From the NCBI GenBank assembly GCA_023384575.1, contig JAHDVP010000008.1:63977-105338 (forward strand): 41,362 nucleotides of DNA, in the 5' to 3' direction. Source of the stretch: Acidobacteriota bacterium (GTDB taxonomy: Bacteria > Acidobacteriota > Vicinamibacteria > Vicinamibacterales > JAFNAJ01). Positions 21,715 through 29,973 of this stretch are shown here, piece after piece; position 1 is the stretch's first letter, and the number at the start of each line of letters is the position of its first letter. Made by a program: the position numbers and the translations under genes. The notes under the pieces were generated by a model, which made no database searches, was not told where the DNA came from, and saw only the letters and a list, made by a program, of their open reading frames with translations.

Positions 21715-24039
21715 ATGCGTCATCGACTTCCCGGCGTCCGCTCCGCACCGCGATGGCTCGCTCTCGCAGCCACCGCGTGGTTCTTCGCCTCGCCGATCGC
21801 TCCCGTGGCGCAGGCCCAGCCGCTGCCCGGTATCGAGCGGCTGGTGTCGCTGCCGACGATCTCCGGCACGCCTCCCGCGCGGCCCACGTGGTCGCCCGAC
21901 GGCGCGCGGGTCGCGTTCCTGTGGAACGACCAGGGCTGGCCGTTCCGCGACCTCTGGGTCGTCGACGCCACGGGCGGCGAGCCGCGACGTCTCACGCGGC
22001 TCGAGCCGTCGGCGGCGGCCCACAGACCGTTCGGCCAGCACTTCGGCCAGGACCTGTCGCGCGCCGCGCTGGCCCGCGAGGCCGCGGCCCGCGAGGCGGG
22101 TGGCATCGCGGACCTGCTCTGGGCCCCGGACGGGCAGCGCCTGTTCTTCGCCTACCGCGGGCGGGTGCACACGGTGCGCATCGACGACGGGAAGATCGAG
22201 ACGCTGATCGACGCCGGCGGCGGGTTCTCCCGCCTCGGCATCTCGCCCGACGGTCGGTATCTCTCCCTGCTCAAGGGGGGCGACCTCTGGTTGTACCGGT
22301 TCGATGGCGGATTCCTGCTCCGGGCCACGCACATCGGCGAGCCGACCATCGGCAGCGGACTCGTCGGGTCCAACCCGCTGGACCGGGAGTACGGATCCTA
22401 CCGATGGTCGCCCGACTCCCGGTATGTCGCGCTCGACTACATCGACCGTCGCGACGTGCATCGCATGCAGATGCCCTCGTACCTGCACCCGGAGCCGATC
22501 GTCCACGAGGTGCGCCGGAGCTATCCGGGGCAGGAAGGCCTCGTTCGCAAGGTCGGCATCTACGACATGGCCGACGGGCTCGTCCGCGACCTGGACCTCG
22601 AGGAGCCGACCCGGCGCACGCTCATCACGATGGAGTGGTCTCCCGTCGCCAACGAACTGCTGGTGCAGCAGGACACGTACGACGGCGAGCGCCGCTGGGT
22701 CTTCGTGGCCGACGCGGCGACCCGCTCGGTGCGCGAGGTGTGGACCGATCACCGGCCTCGACGCATCTACTCGCTCTTCACGGCGGCCTGGAGCAGTGAC
22801 GGCAAGCGCATCTACTTCGTCGGGGACAGCGACGACTGGTATCGCCTCTACGAGGTGCCGGCCGCCGGGGGGACGCCGCGTATCCTGACACGGGGCAGCT
22901 TCGACGTCGCGGGGACGGGGTTCTCGTCGGCCATGCTCGAGGTCTCGTCGGCCACGCGGGAGATTTTCTACGTGTCGACGGAACAGAGTCCGTACGAGCG
23001 TCACGTCTACCGGATGCCCGAGGCGGGCGGCGCCGCGCGGCGGGTCACCTCCATGGCCGGCACGCACGAGCAGGGCACCGTGTCGCCGGACGGGCGACGA
23101 CTGGCGGTCGTGGCGTCCAACGACACCACCCCGGGCGAGCTCTATCTCATCGACGTCGGCGACGGCCAGGAGCGGCGGGTCACGCGGTCGCCGCTGCCCG
23201 AGTTCGAGAGCTTCCCGCGCATCGCGCCGCGCTACGTGACGTTCCCGAGCCGCATCGACGACTTCACCCTGCACGCGCGGATCGTCGAGCCGCCGAACAT
23301 GGAGCCGGGCAAGGTCTATCCCGTCATCATCGGGAGCGTCTACTCGGGCACGGTGCGCAACCAGTGGAGCGGGCCCCGTCCCATCAGCCTGCTGCAGCAG
23401 TGGATGGCCGCCCAGGGGCAGTACATCACCGTGCAGGTCGACCTGCGGGGCAGCGTCGGGTACGGCGTGGCCTTCCGCGAGGCGTTCCAGGGCGACTGGG
23501 GTGGCGGCGACCTCGAGGATCTGCACAGCACCGTCGATTACCTGAAGACGCTGCCGTACGTCGACCCCGACCGCATCGGCATCTGGGGCAACAGCTACGG
23601 CGGCATGATGGTCCTCTTCGCGCTCTTCGAGCGGCCAGGCATGTTCGCGGCGGGCATCTCGGGCTCGCCGGCCATCGACGTCCACTACTTCACCCAGAAC
23701 GACCAGCACCTGTCACGGCGTCCGCAGACGCATCCCGAGATCTTCCGGAAGTCGACGCTGCTCAACTACGGCGAGAAGCTCCAGGACCCGCTGCTCTTCA
23801 TTCACGGCCTGCACGACGACGTCGTCCCGTTCAAGACCACCGTCGACATGATGGAGAAGCTGATGCTGCTCGGGAAGGACTTCGACATGGTCGTGCCTCC
23901 TCAGTCGGGCCACTGGTGGGCCTCGCCCGAGCACTATGCCGTGCACACCTTCCGCAAGTTCGTGCAGTTCTTCGACCGCCACGTCGGGCCCGGCGGCCGG
24001 TCGCGCGCGCCGTCGAGTGGCGCCGGAGGCGGCCGGTAG
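21715..24039 (+). CDS. Secreted S9 family prolyl oligopeptidase / dipeptidyl peptidase
   Basis: This 774-residue protein has a signal peptide (WLALAATAWFFASPIAPVAQ). The beta-propeller DPP4-like N-terminal domain has WSPDG-type blades (PTWSPDGARVAFLW, WAPDGQRLFFAY, LGISPDGRYLSLL). The C-terminal alpha/beta-hydrolase domain carries the complete triad: S627 in IWGNSYGGMM, D701 or D702 in FIHGLHDDVVPF, and H733 in PPQSGHWWASPEHY. It probably cleaves X-Pro dipeptides or short peptides outside the cytoplasm. The start at 21715 is chosen because it gives the signal peptide and has GAGGG upstream. A perfect hairpin follows the gene. Confidence 0.9.
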   Translation: MRHRLPGVRSAPRWLALAATAWFFASPIAPVAQAQPLPGIERLVSLPTISGTPPARPTWSPDGARVAFLWNDQGWPFRDLWVVDATGGEPRRLTRLEPSAAAHRPFGQHFGQDLSRAALAREAAAREAGGIADLLWAPDGQRLFFAYRGRVHTVRIDDGKIETLIDAGGGFSRLGISPDGRYLSLLKGGDLWLYRFDGGFLLRATHIGEPTIGSGLVGSNPLDREYGSYRWSPDSRYVALDYIDRRDVHRMQMPSYLHPEPIVHEVRRSYPGQEGLVRKVGIYDMADGLVRDLDLEEPTRRTLITMEWSPVANELLVQQDTYDGERRWVFVADAATRSVREVWTDHRPRRIYSLFTAAWSSDGKRIYFVGDSDDWYRLYEVPAAGGTPRILTRGSFDVAGTGFSSAMLEVSSATREIFYVSTEQSPYERHVYRMPEAGGAARRVTSMAGTHEQGTVSPDGRRLAVVASNDTTPGELYLIDVGDGQERRVTRSPLPEFESFPRIAPRYVTFPSRIDDFTLHARIVEPPNMEPGKVYPVIIGSVYSGTVRNQWSGPRPISLLQQWMAAQGQYITVQVDLRGSVGYGVAFREAFQGDWGGGDLEDLHSTVDYLKTLPYVDPDRIGIWGNSYGGMMVLFALFERPGMFAAGISGSPAIDVHYFTQNDQHLSRRPQTHPEIFRKSTLLNYGEKLQDPLLFIHGLHDDVVPFKTTVDMMEKLMLLGKDFDMVVPPQSGHWWASPEHYAVHTFRKFVQFFDRHVGPGGRSRAPSSGAGGGR

Positions 24040-24058
24040 CGCGCCGCCCGCGGGGCAC

Positions 24059-24081
24059 GGGCGCGGCCTCCGGCCGCGCCC
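24059..24081. terminator. Bidirectional terminator hairpin
   Basis: GGGCGCGGCC (24059-24068) and GGCCGCGCCC (24072-24081) form a perfect 10-bp stem with a 3-nt loop. The hairpin lies 19 nt after the S9 peptidase stop and touches the stop codon of the convergent symporter gene, so it can end transcription from both sides. Confidence 0.65.
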
Positions 24082-25929
24082 TCACCTCGCCAGGCCGAGC
24101 GGACTGAAGACGATGTAGAGGGCCACGGTGGCCACGACGACGGCGACGCCCGCGATCTGCGCGCCGCGCGAGGTCTCGAGCGTCAGCCGGGTGTGGGTCT
24201 GGAACTCCACCGGCTGGGCCAGCGGCCAGGCGACGCCGATGGCCCACATCACCGCGAGGACGGTGAAGAAGCAGATCGCCATGCGGTCGAGAAACGCGAT
24301 GTCGGGCCACAAGGTCGCGATCGCGAAGTAGAGCACGGGGTTGAGCAGCAGGCCCACCACGCCCGCCGCGCCCGGCGCGCGGCGGTTCGCCAGGCCGAAG
24401 ACGAACACGGCGAGGATGCCCGGCGAGACGTAGCCCTGGAACTCCTGGATGTACTTGAAGATGCTGCCGAACTGATCGAGCAGCGGCGCCACGAGACACC
24501 CGGTGAGCGCGAAGACGCCGATCGAGACGCGCCCGCACGTGACGAGGCCGCGCTGCGACGAGGCGGGGCGGACGTACTTCTGGTAGATGTCGATGGTGAA
24601 GATCGTGGCGGCCGCGTTCAGCACGGCCGCGAGCGAGCTGACGATCGCGCCGAGCAGCGCCGCCAGCACGAACCCGACGAGCCCGCTGCCCTGCGGCAGC
24701 ACGTTCTTGATCATCAGGTTCAGCGCCGCGTCGAACTTGTACCCCGACCGGATCGGCGTTTCCGTCACCGGGCGTCCCGACGCCCGCACGCGCGCGTTGT
24801 GCGCGCCGACCCGCGCTGCCAGGTCGGGGTGGCGCCCGGCCCACTCGTCGGTCACCGTGAAGACCGTGACCGAACGGGCGCTGGCGACCTCCCGCAGGAT
24901 CGTGCGCTCGTTGGCCCGCTCCTGCGCGGCTGCGAGGTCGGCGCTGTAGAGATTGAACGCGATGATGCCCGGCACGACGACGATGAACGGCACGAGGAGT
25001 TTCAGCGCTGCGGCGAACACGATGCCTTTCTGCCCTTCGGCGAGCGACGCGGAGCCGAGGATGCGCTGCGTGATGTACTGGTTGAGCCCCCAGTAGTAGA
25101 AGTTCGGGATCCACAGCCCGACGACGAGCGCGGTCCACGGGATGTTGAGATCGGCCCGCGGCAGGATCATGCTGAACTTGTCGGGGTTGAGCGCGAGCAG
25201 CTTGCGCACACCGCCCGCCGCATCGGCCACCTCACGCGGATTGAGGCTCCCGGCGGTGAGCTCGGCCACCGGCGTCGCGCCCAGCTTCGCGATGGCCAGG
25301 TAGGTGATGATCGCGCCGCCGATCAGCAGCGCGGTGCCCTGCACGAGGTCGGCCCACGCCGAGGCGTTGAGCCCGCCCGCCGCGACGTACACCGCGGCAA
25401 TCAGGCCGATGATCCAGCACCACGCCGCCAGGCCGAGCTGGACCCCGAAGACGGTCTGTCCGGCGAACAGCTCGCTCATCGTCAGGCCGCCGGCGTAGAT
25501 GATGGCGGTGAGCGAGACGCCGATCAGGATCACCATCATGCAGAGCGACATGAGGGTGCGGCAGGCCGCGTTGTAGCGGTGCTCCAGGAAGTGCGGCATC
25601 GTGAAGATGCCGGTCTTGAGGAAGTAGGGCAGGAAGAAGAACGCGACGACGACCAGCGTGATGGCGGCCATCCACTCGTAGCTGCCGATGGCCATGCCCA
25701 GGTAGTCGGCCGCCTGGCCCGACATCCCGACGAACTGCTCGGAGGAGATGTTGGCCGCGATCAGCGATACCCCGATGAGCCACCACTTCAGGCCACGGCC
25801 CGCCAGGAAGAACGACTCGCTGTCTCTGCCCTCCCCCCTGCTCTTGAAGAGCCCCAGCGAGACGACCGCCCCGATGAAGGCGAAGAAGACGACCAGGTCG
25901 AGGGGGAGGATGCGGAACGTCTCGGTCAT
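24082..25929 (-). CDS. Sodium:solute symporter, SGLT-like
   Basis: This 615-residue membrane protein of the SSS family has about 14 hydrophobic segments. Characteristic pieces are ESFFLAGRGLKWWLIGVSLI in the first core helices, NISSEQFVGMSGQAADYLG, the GGLNASAWADLVQGTALLIG segment and the sodium-site helix region SLAAVLNAAATIFTIDIYQK. Sequence style is closest to sodium/sugar cotransporters. A soluble insert of about 90 residues lies between TM8 and TM9 (LYSADLAAAQERANE to SGYKFDAAL). It starts 84 nt after the acyl-ligase stop on the same strand, so co-transcription is likely, but it has no visible ribosome site. Substrate unknown: sugar, or an organic acid used by the acyl genes. Confidence 0.88.
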   Translation of the reverse strand: MTETFRILPLDLVVFFAFIGAVVSLGLFKSRGEGRDSESFFLAGRGLKWWLIGVSLIAANISSEQFVGMSGQAADYLGMAIGSYEWMAAITLVVVAFFFLPYFLKTGIFTMPHFLEHRYNAACRTLMSLCMMVILIGVSLTAIIYAGGLTMSELFAGQTVFGVQLGLAAWCWIIGLIAAVYVAAGGLNASAWADLVQGTALLIGGAIITYLAIAKLGATPVAELTAGSLNPREVADAAGGVRKLLALNPDKFSMILPRADLNIPWTALVVGLWIPNFYYWGLNQYITQRILGSASLAEGQKGIVFAAALKLLVPFIVVVPGIIAFNLYSADLAAAQERANERTILREVASARSVTVFTVTDEWAGRHPDLAARVGAHNARVRASGRPVTETPIRSGYKFDAALNLMIKNVLPQGSGLVGFVLAALLGAIVSSLAAVLNAAATIFTIDIYQKYVRPASSQRGLVTCGRVSIGVFALTGCLVAPLLDQFGSIFKYIQEFQGYVSPGILAVFVFGLANRRAPGAAGVVGLLLNPVLYFAIATLWPDIAFLDRMAICFFTVLAVMWAIGVAWPLAQPVEFQTHTRLTLETSRGAQIAGVAVVVATVALYIVFSPLGLAR

Positions 25930-25947
25930 GGCGCTTGGTGAACCATG

Positions 25948-25976
25948 GGGCGCGTTGGACGGTGCGGGTCGCGCCC
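25948..25976 (-). terminator. Stem-loop in the ligase-symporter gap
   Basis: GGGCGCG (25948-25954) and CGCGCCC (25970-25976) pair perfectly around a 15-nt loop. The structure lies between the ligase stop (26014) and the symporter start (25929). It may act as an attenuator or mRNA-stability hairpin, allowing the symporter a different expression level. Evidence is the complementarity alone. Confidence 0.3.
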
Positions 25977-26013
25977 GGGGCCTGGAACTGGCGTTCGCGG
26001 ACGCCGGACGACC

Positions 26014-28821
26014 TCAGGGATTTGACTTCACGGGGGCGTCCGAGATCAAGCCTGGCCTGGCGACGATGGGCGACTCGCCGGAGTGTTCGGCGATGAACGC
26101 GCGCGCCTCGTCGCGCAGGCGTACCATTTCGTGCCATGTCGCCTCGCGCGCGACGAGGGGAGCGCCGACGCGCACGACGACGTCGCCAGGCGTGAGCCGC
26201 CAGGTCTCGTCGGGCCAGATGTCGCGCGGCCCGCGCAGCGCCACCGGCACCACGGGCACGCCGGCGTCGACCGCGACGCGGAAGGCGCCCAGGCGAAACG
26301 GCAGCAGCCCGGGGGGGCGGACGAAGGTGCCCTCGGGGAAGACGAAGAGCGGCCGGCCGCGCGAGAGCGCGCCCGCCAGCGCCTCGGTCGCCTCCGTGCG
26401 GCCGCGTTCGACGAGCACGCACTCGATCTGGCGGATGGCCCGACCGAGCGCCGGGTACGACGCCAGCCGGTCCTTCGCGGCGAACGCCGTGTCCTCCGGC
26501 AGCACCGCGACCAGCACGAGCGCATCCAGGTAGCTGCCGTGGTTGGCCACGATCACGGCCGGACCCCGGGAAAGCGCCGCCGCGCCATCGATGGCGACAC
26601 GGCACCTCGCGAGCGCGAGCAGGGCTCGACACGCGCGCCGCACGACGCGACGGCTCGCATCGCCTGCCGGCGCGAGCATCAGGGCTGCCCACGTCGCCGG
26701 GACGACGATCGCCAGACACCCCACGGCCCATCCGGTGTAGAGCACCGACCCGATCCATCGCCACGCCCGGCGGGCCCGCCACCGCGCCGCCGCCGCCACC
26801 AGGGCGAGCCACTGCCCGATGGCCCGCTTCCCGAGGCGGCCGAGCGTGCCCCGCTCGAACAGCGCGCGTGTCTCGGCTCGTCTGATCTTCCCGCTCGAGG
26901 TCTTGGGTATCGACCCTGGCGCAACCAGCGCGACCGCATCGGGCGGCAGGCCCACCTGCGCGGCGACCCGAGCGACGATCTGCTGCCTGATGCGCGAGAT
27001 CGAGGCTTCCTCGTGCTCGCGGGTCTCAGCGGCCACGACGAGCTGCTCCGTACCGGCGGCCGTGCGTGCCCCGAAGGCGGCCACGCACCCCCGCCGCACG
27101 CCTGGGACGCCGGCCACGGCGTCCTCGATCTCCTGCGGGTACAAGTTCCGTCCCCCGACGATGATCACGTCCTTGCGGCGGCCGGTGAGGTAGAGGTCGC
27201 CGTCGGCCAGATAGCCGAGGTCGCCGGTGTCGATCCACCCGTCGTGCACGATGGCGGCGGTGGCTTGTGGGTTGCGGTAGTAGCCTTGCATCGCCGAGGG
27301 GCCGCGGAATTCGACGCGGCCTTCCACACGGTCGTCGACCCTCCGGCCCTCCGCGTCGACGATGCGCACCTCGTGCCCCGGGATCGGCCGGCCGCACGCC
27401 ACGAACTCGAGCGCCGAGCTGTCGGCGTCGTCGGCCCGCTCGATGCGCCGCGCCTGCTCGAACGGCCCGCGCGCCACACGATCGACGACGGGGGGGCGGC
27501 CCGTCGGCGGCGCGGTCACGCAGAGACTGGCCTCCGCGAGTCCGTAGACGGGCATCATCGCCTCCCGGCGGAACCCGTGCGGGCCGAACCGGGTGACGAA
27601 CGCCTCGAGGGTCGCGGCCCCAATGGCCTCGGCGCCGTTGAGGGCGCAGCGCCACGTCGAGAGGTCGAGCGTCGCGGCATCGGCCTCGCTGATCTTCCGC
27701 ACGCACAGCTCGTACGCGAAGTTGGGCGCCGCGGCCAGCGTGGCGCGGTGCCGTCCGAACGCCTCGAGCCATCGCACCGGGCGGGTCAGGAACGCGAGCG
27801 GCGACATCACGACGATGGGGATGCCGTGGAAGAGCGGGCCGAGCCAGGCGCCGATGAGGCCCATGTCGTGATACAGCGGCAACCACGTGACGCCGACATC
27901 GTCGGGACGGATGCCGAGGGCCTCCCCGTAGGCGCGGATGTTCGCGAGCAGGTTCGCGTGCGAGAGCGCGACCCCTTTGGGCTGGCCGGTGCTGCCCGAC
28001 GTGTACTGGATGAGCGCCAGGTCGGCGCCGCGACCCCCCGGTGCGGCCACGTGGACGCCCGGGCGCGCGATGGCGGCCACCGTCGAGACGACCTGCACCG
28101 ACGGCGCGTGAGGCCTGAGCAGGTCGGCCACGCGGCGTGCCTCGTCGAACGTGAGGAGCACGCGCGCCTCGGCGTTCCGAAGGATCGCCGCCTGCCGCAT
28201 CGCGTACTCCTCGATCTGGTCGGCCCGAAACGGCGGGTAGAGCGGCACCGGCACGCCGCCGGCGATCAGGACACCGAGGAACGCCTGGAAGAAGGCGCGT
28301 TCGGTGCGGAGCAGCAGGGCCACCGTCTCGGCGGGGCGCAGACCACGCTCGACGAGGCCGGCGGCCACGGCCGTCGCGTCCATCCACAGCTCGCCGTAGG
28401 CGATCGACCGCTCCTCGTCGCCATCCTCGCGCAGCACCATGTGTACGCGCTCGGGTGTGCGCTCGGCGTGCCAGCGCAGCGCCTCGACGAGCGTGCTCGC
28501 CCCGCCCGGGGCGAGGGTGCCGTGTGCGGGCAGGACCGCCGCCGGCGCGGCCGTGCCTCTCACCCTCAGGGGCTCTGCGTCGAGCACCCTCGCCAGGTCG
28601 CGAGGGGTGAGTGCCTCCGCGACGGCCTGCTCGTCGAGCCGGGCGCCCGTCGCCTGCTCGAGGCGCAGCAACAACTCGACGCGCTCCAGGCTGCCGAGCC
28701 CGAGGTCGCGGTCGAGCCGATCGGTGGGCTCGACGGGACCGACGCGGTCCGGCCACAGCTCGGCGACCAGGCGCGAGACGACGTCCACGACGACCCGGTC
28801 GTGCGGCGACGGTGCGGTCAC
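26014..28821 (-). CDS. Three-domain ACP - fatty acyl-AMP ligase - PlsC acyltransferase fusion
   Basis: This 935-residue protein starts at a GTG (28821-28819) that overlaps the lyase stop (GTGA). Residues 1-85 are an acyl carrier domain with LGLGSLERVELLLRLE; S44 is the phosphopantetheine site. Residues about 100-680 form an adenylating domain with LIQYTSGSTGQPKGVALSHA near 270, LPLYHDMGLIGAW, PVYGLAEASLCV, DTGDLGYL and GRKDVIIVGGRNLYPQE. YHDMGLIG and YGLAEASL are marks of fatty acyl-AMP ligases rather than CoA ligases. A hydrophobic stretch (about 700-735) leads to a PlsC domain with NHGSYLD (HX4D, about 758) and FPEGT (about 827). It probably activates a fatty acid, loads its own ACP and transfers the acyl group to a lysolipid at the membrane. 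E. coli Aas has related parts in the opposite order and lacks an ACP. Confidence 0.85.
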   Translation of the reverse strand: MTAPSPHDRVVVDVVSRLVAELWPDRVGPVEPTDRLDRDLGLGSLERVELLLRLEQATGARLDEQAVAEALTPRDLARVLDAEPLRVRGTAAPAAVLPAHGTLAPGGASTLVEALRWHAERTPERVHMVLREDGDEERSIAYGELWMDATAVAAGLVERGLRPAETVALLLRTERAFFQAFLGVLIAGGVPVPLYPPFRADQIEEYAMRQAAILRNAEARVLLTFDEARRVADLLRPHAPSVQVVSTVAAIARPGVHVAAPGGRGADLALIQYTSGSTGQPKGVALSHANLLANIRAYGEALGIRPDDVGVTWLPLYHDMGLIGAWLGPLFHGIPIVVMSPLAFLTRPVRWLEAFGRHRATLAAAPNFAYELCVRKISEADAATLDLSTWRCALNGAEAIGAATLEAFVTRFGPHGFRREAMMPVYGLAEASLCVTAPPTGRPPVVDRVARGPFEQARRIERADDADSSALEFVACGRPIPGHEVRIVDAEGRRVDDRVEGRVEFRGPSAMQGYYRNPQATAAIVHDGWIDTGDLGYLADGDLYLTGRRKDVIIVGGRNLYPQEIEDAVAGVPGVRRGCVAAFGARTAAGTEQLVVAAETREHEEASISRIRQQIVARVAAQVGLPPDAVALVAPGSIPKTSSGKIRRAETRALFERGTLGRLGKRAIGQWLALVAAAARWRARRAWRWIGSVLYTGWAVGCLAIVVPATWAALMLAPAGDASRRVVRRACRALLALARCRVAIDGAAALSRGPAVIVANHGSYLDALVLVAVLPEDTAFAAKDRLASYPALGRAIRQIECVLVERGRTEATEALAGALSRGRPLFVFPEGTFVRPPGLLPFRLGAFRVAVDAGVPVVPVALRGPRDIWPDETWRLTPGDVVVRVGAPLVAREATWHEMVRLRDEARAFIAEHSGESPIVARPGLISDAPVKSNP

Positions 28822-29729
28822 GCGTGTCCCTGGCCGAGGGAGTCCACGAGCGCCAGCAGGGCCCGCGCGCGATCGATCGTCGGCAGATCGATCACGCGCC
28901 CATCGTCGGCGGCCATCCAGGTCTGTCCGGAATCGGCGAGGTGATGCGCGTGGCCGACGACCATCCGGGCCTCGGCGACGGCGGTCGGCGAGAGGCCGAA
29001 GACGTCGTGGACGGTGGCGAGTTGCGACGGGTGCATGCACGACCGGCCGAAGAACCCCAGCCGGCGCGCGGCCTCCGAGGTGCGCCTGAGCGCGTCGGCG
29101 TCGTCGAGCTGGGGGTGCATCGGTGCGATGGGGGGCAGGAGCCCGAGCGCCCTCGAGGTGATGACCAGGTGCGACCTGGCATAGAGCGTCTCCAGGTCAC
29201 CCGCGTCACCGGTGGCGCCGAGGTCGCGCAGGAAGTCGGCCGTGCCGAATGTGAGCACCCGCACGCGCGGTGAGGCCGCAATCGCCGCGGCCTGGAGCAC
29301 GCCGGCCGCGCTCTCGATGGTCGGCACGATCTCAATCGAGCCCTCGCCGAGATTCCGCTCGCGCTCGAGCGCGTTCAGCATGGCGTCGACGGCATCCACA
29401 TCGTCGCGCGATTCGACGTGCGCGACGCGCACGCCGTCGAGGCCCGGTGAGACCACGGCGACCAGGTCGTCGCGCCACCACCCGCTCTGCACGCGGTTGA
29501 CCCGCGACAGCACGAGAGGTCCCGGGCGGCGGCCGCGCTCGTTGAGGACCCTGGCCACGAGCTCGCGGGCGCGCGACTTGTGCCCGGCGGCGACGCCCTC
29601 TTCCAGATCGAGCACCACGGCGTCGGCGCCGGCGTCGAAGACGTCCTGCACCAGGCGTTCGTGGCTGCCCGGGGCGATGAGATACGAGCGGGCCAGGCGG
29701 CGCACCGGCTGGCGTCGTGTCGTGGTCAT
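28818..29729 (-). CDS. HpcH/HpaI/CitE-family lyase (CoA-ester lyase type)
   Basis: This 303-residue TIM-barrel enzyme of the CitE/malyl-CoA/citramalyl-CoA lyase family starts at ATG 29729. It has ARSYLIAPGSHERLVQDVFD, DAVVLDLEEGVA, the CoA/substrate Arg in VLSRVNRVQSGWW, the Mg-binding Glu in EIVPTIESAAGVL and Asp in VLTFGTADFLRDLG, and FGRSCMHPSQL. Such lyases split or form 3-hydroxyacyl-CoA esters to acetyl- or propionyl-CoA plus a keto acid. Overlap with the ACP-FAAL-PlsC gene suggests it makes or removes the acyl unit that the fusion handles. The divergent CoA-transferase could supply its CoA ester. The exact substrate is not visible. Confidence 0.85.
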   Translation of the reverse strand: MTTTRRQPVRRLARSYLIAPGSHERLVQDVFDAGADAVVLDLEEGVAAGHKSRARELVARVLNERGRRPGPLVLSRVNRVQSGWWRDDLVAVVSPGLDGVRVAHVESRDDVDAVDAMLNALERERNLGEGSIEIVPTIESAAGVLQAAAIAASPRVRVLTFGTADFLRDLGATGDAGDLETLYARSHLVITSRALGLLPPIAPMHPQLDDADALRRTSEAARRLGFFGRSCMHPSQLATVHDVFGLSPTAVAEARMVVGHAHHLADSGQTWMAADDGRVIDLPTIDRARALLALVDSLGQGHA

Positions 29730-29973
29730 GGCAGTGATCCCGGGTCGGCGACCGTCGCGCCCGCCGTGCGGCGGGTCGCTCCGGGTGTAGACTGGGCGCG
29801 CTGGCGGCCCCGATCCTGATGTTACCCCTGAATGGATCCGGCGGCCCGCCGTCCCGTGATTCACGCTCCCCGGAAACGCGCGGCCGTGTCGTCAGGGCAG
29901 CTGGGCCGGGGCGATGCGCACGCGCCGGTCGGCGCCCGTGAGCCGACCGAGCGAGTGAGATGGGTTCGCCATC

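Noticed and set aside
24193-25941. Long plus-strand open frame across the symporter
   Set aside because: Very rich in His, Arg, Asp and Glu without hydrophobic core; antisense to a clear membrane protein.
26083-28944. Plus-strand open frame of over 900 codons antisense to the acyl-ligase fusion
   Set aside because: No motif, no ribosome site and shadow-type composition; the minus strand carries three well-defined domains.
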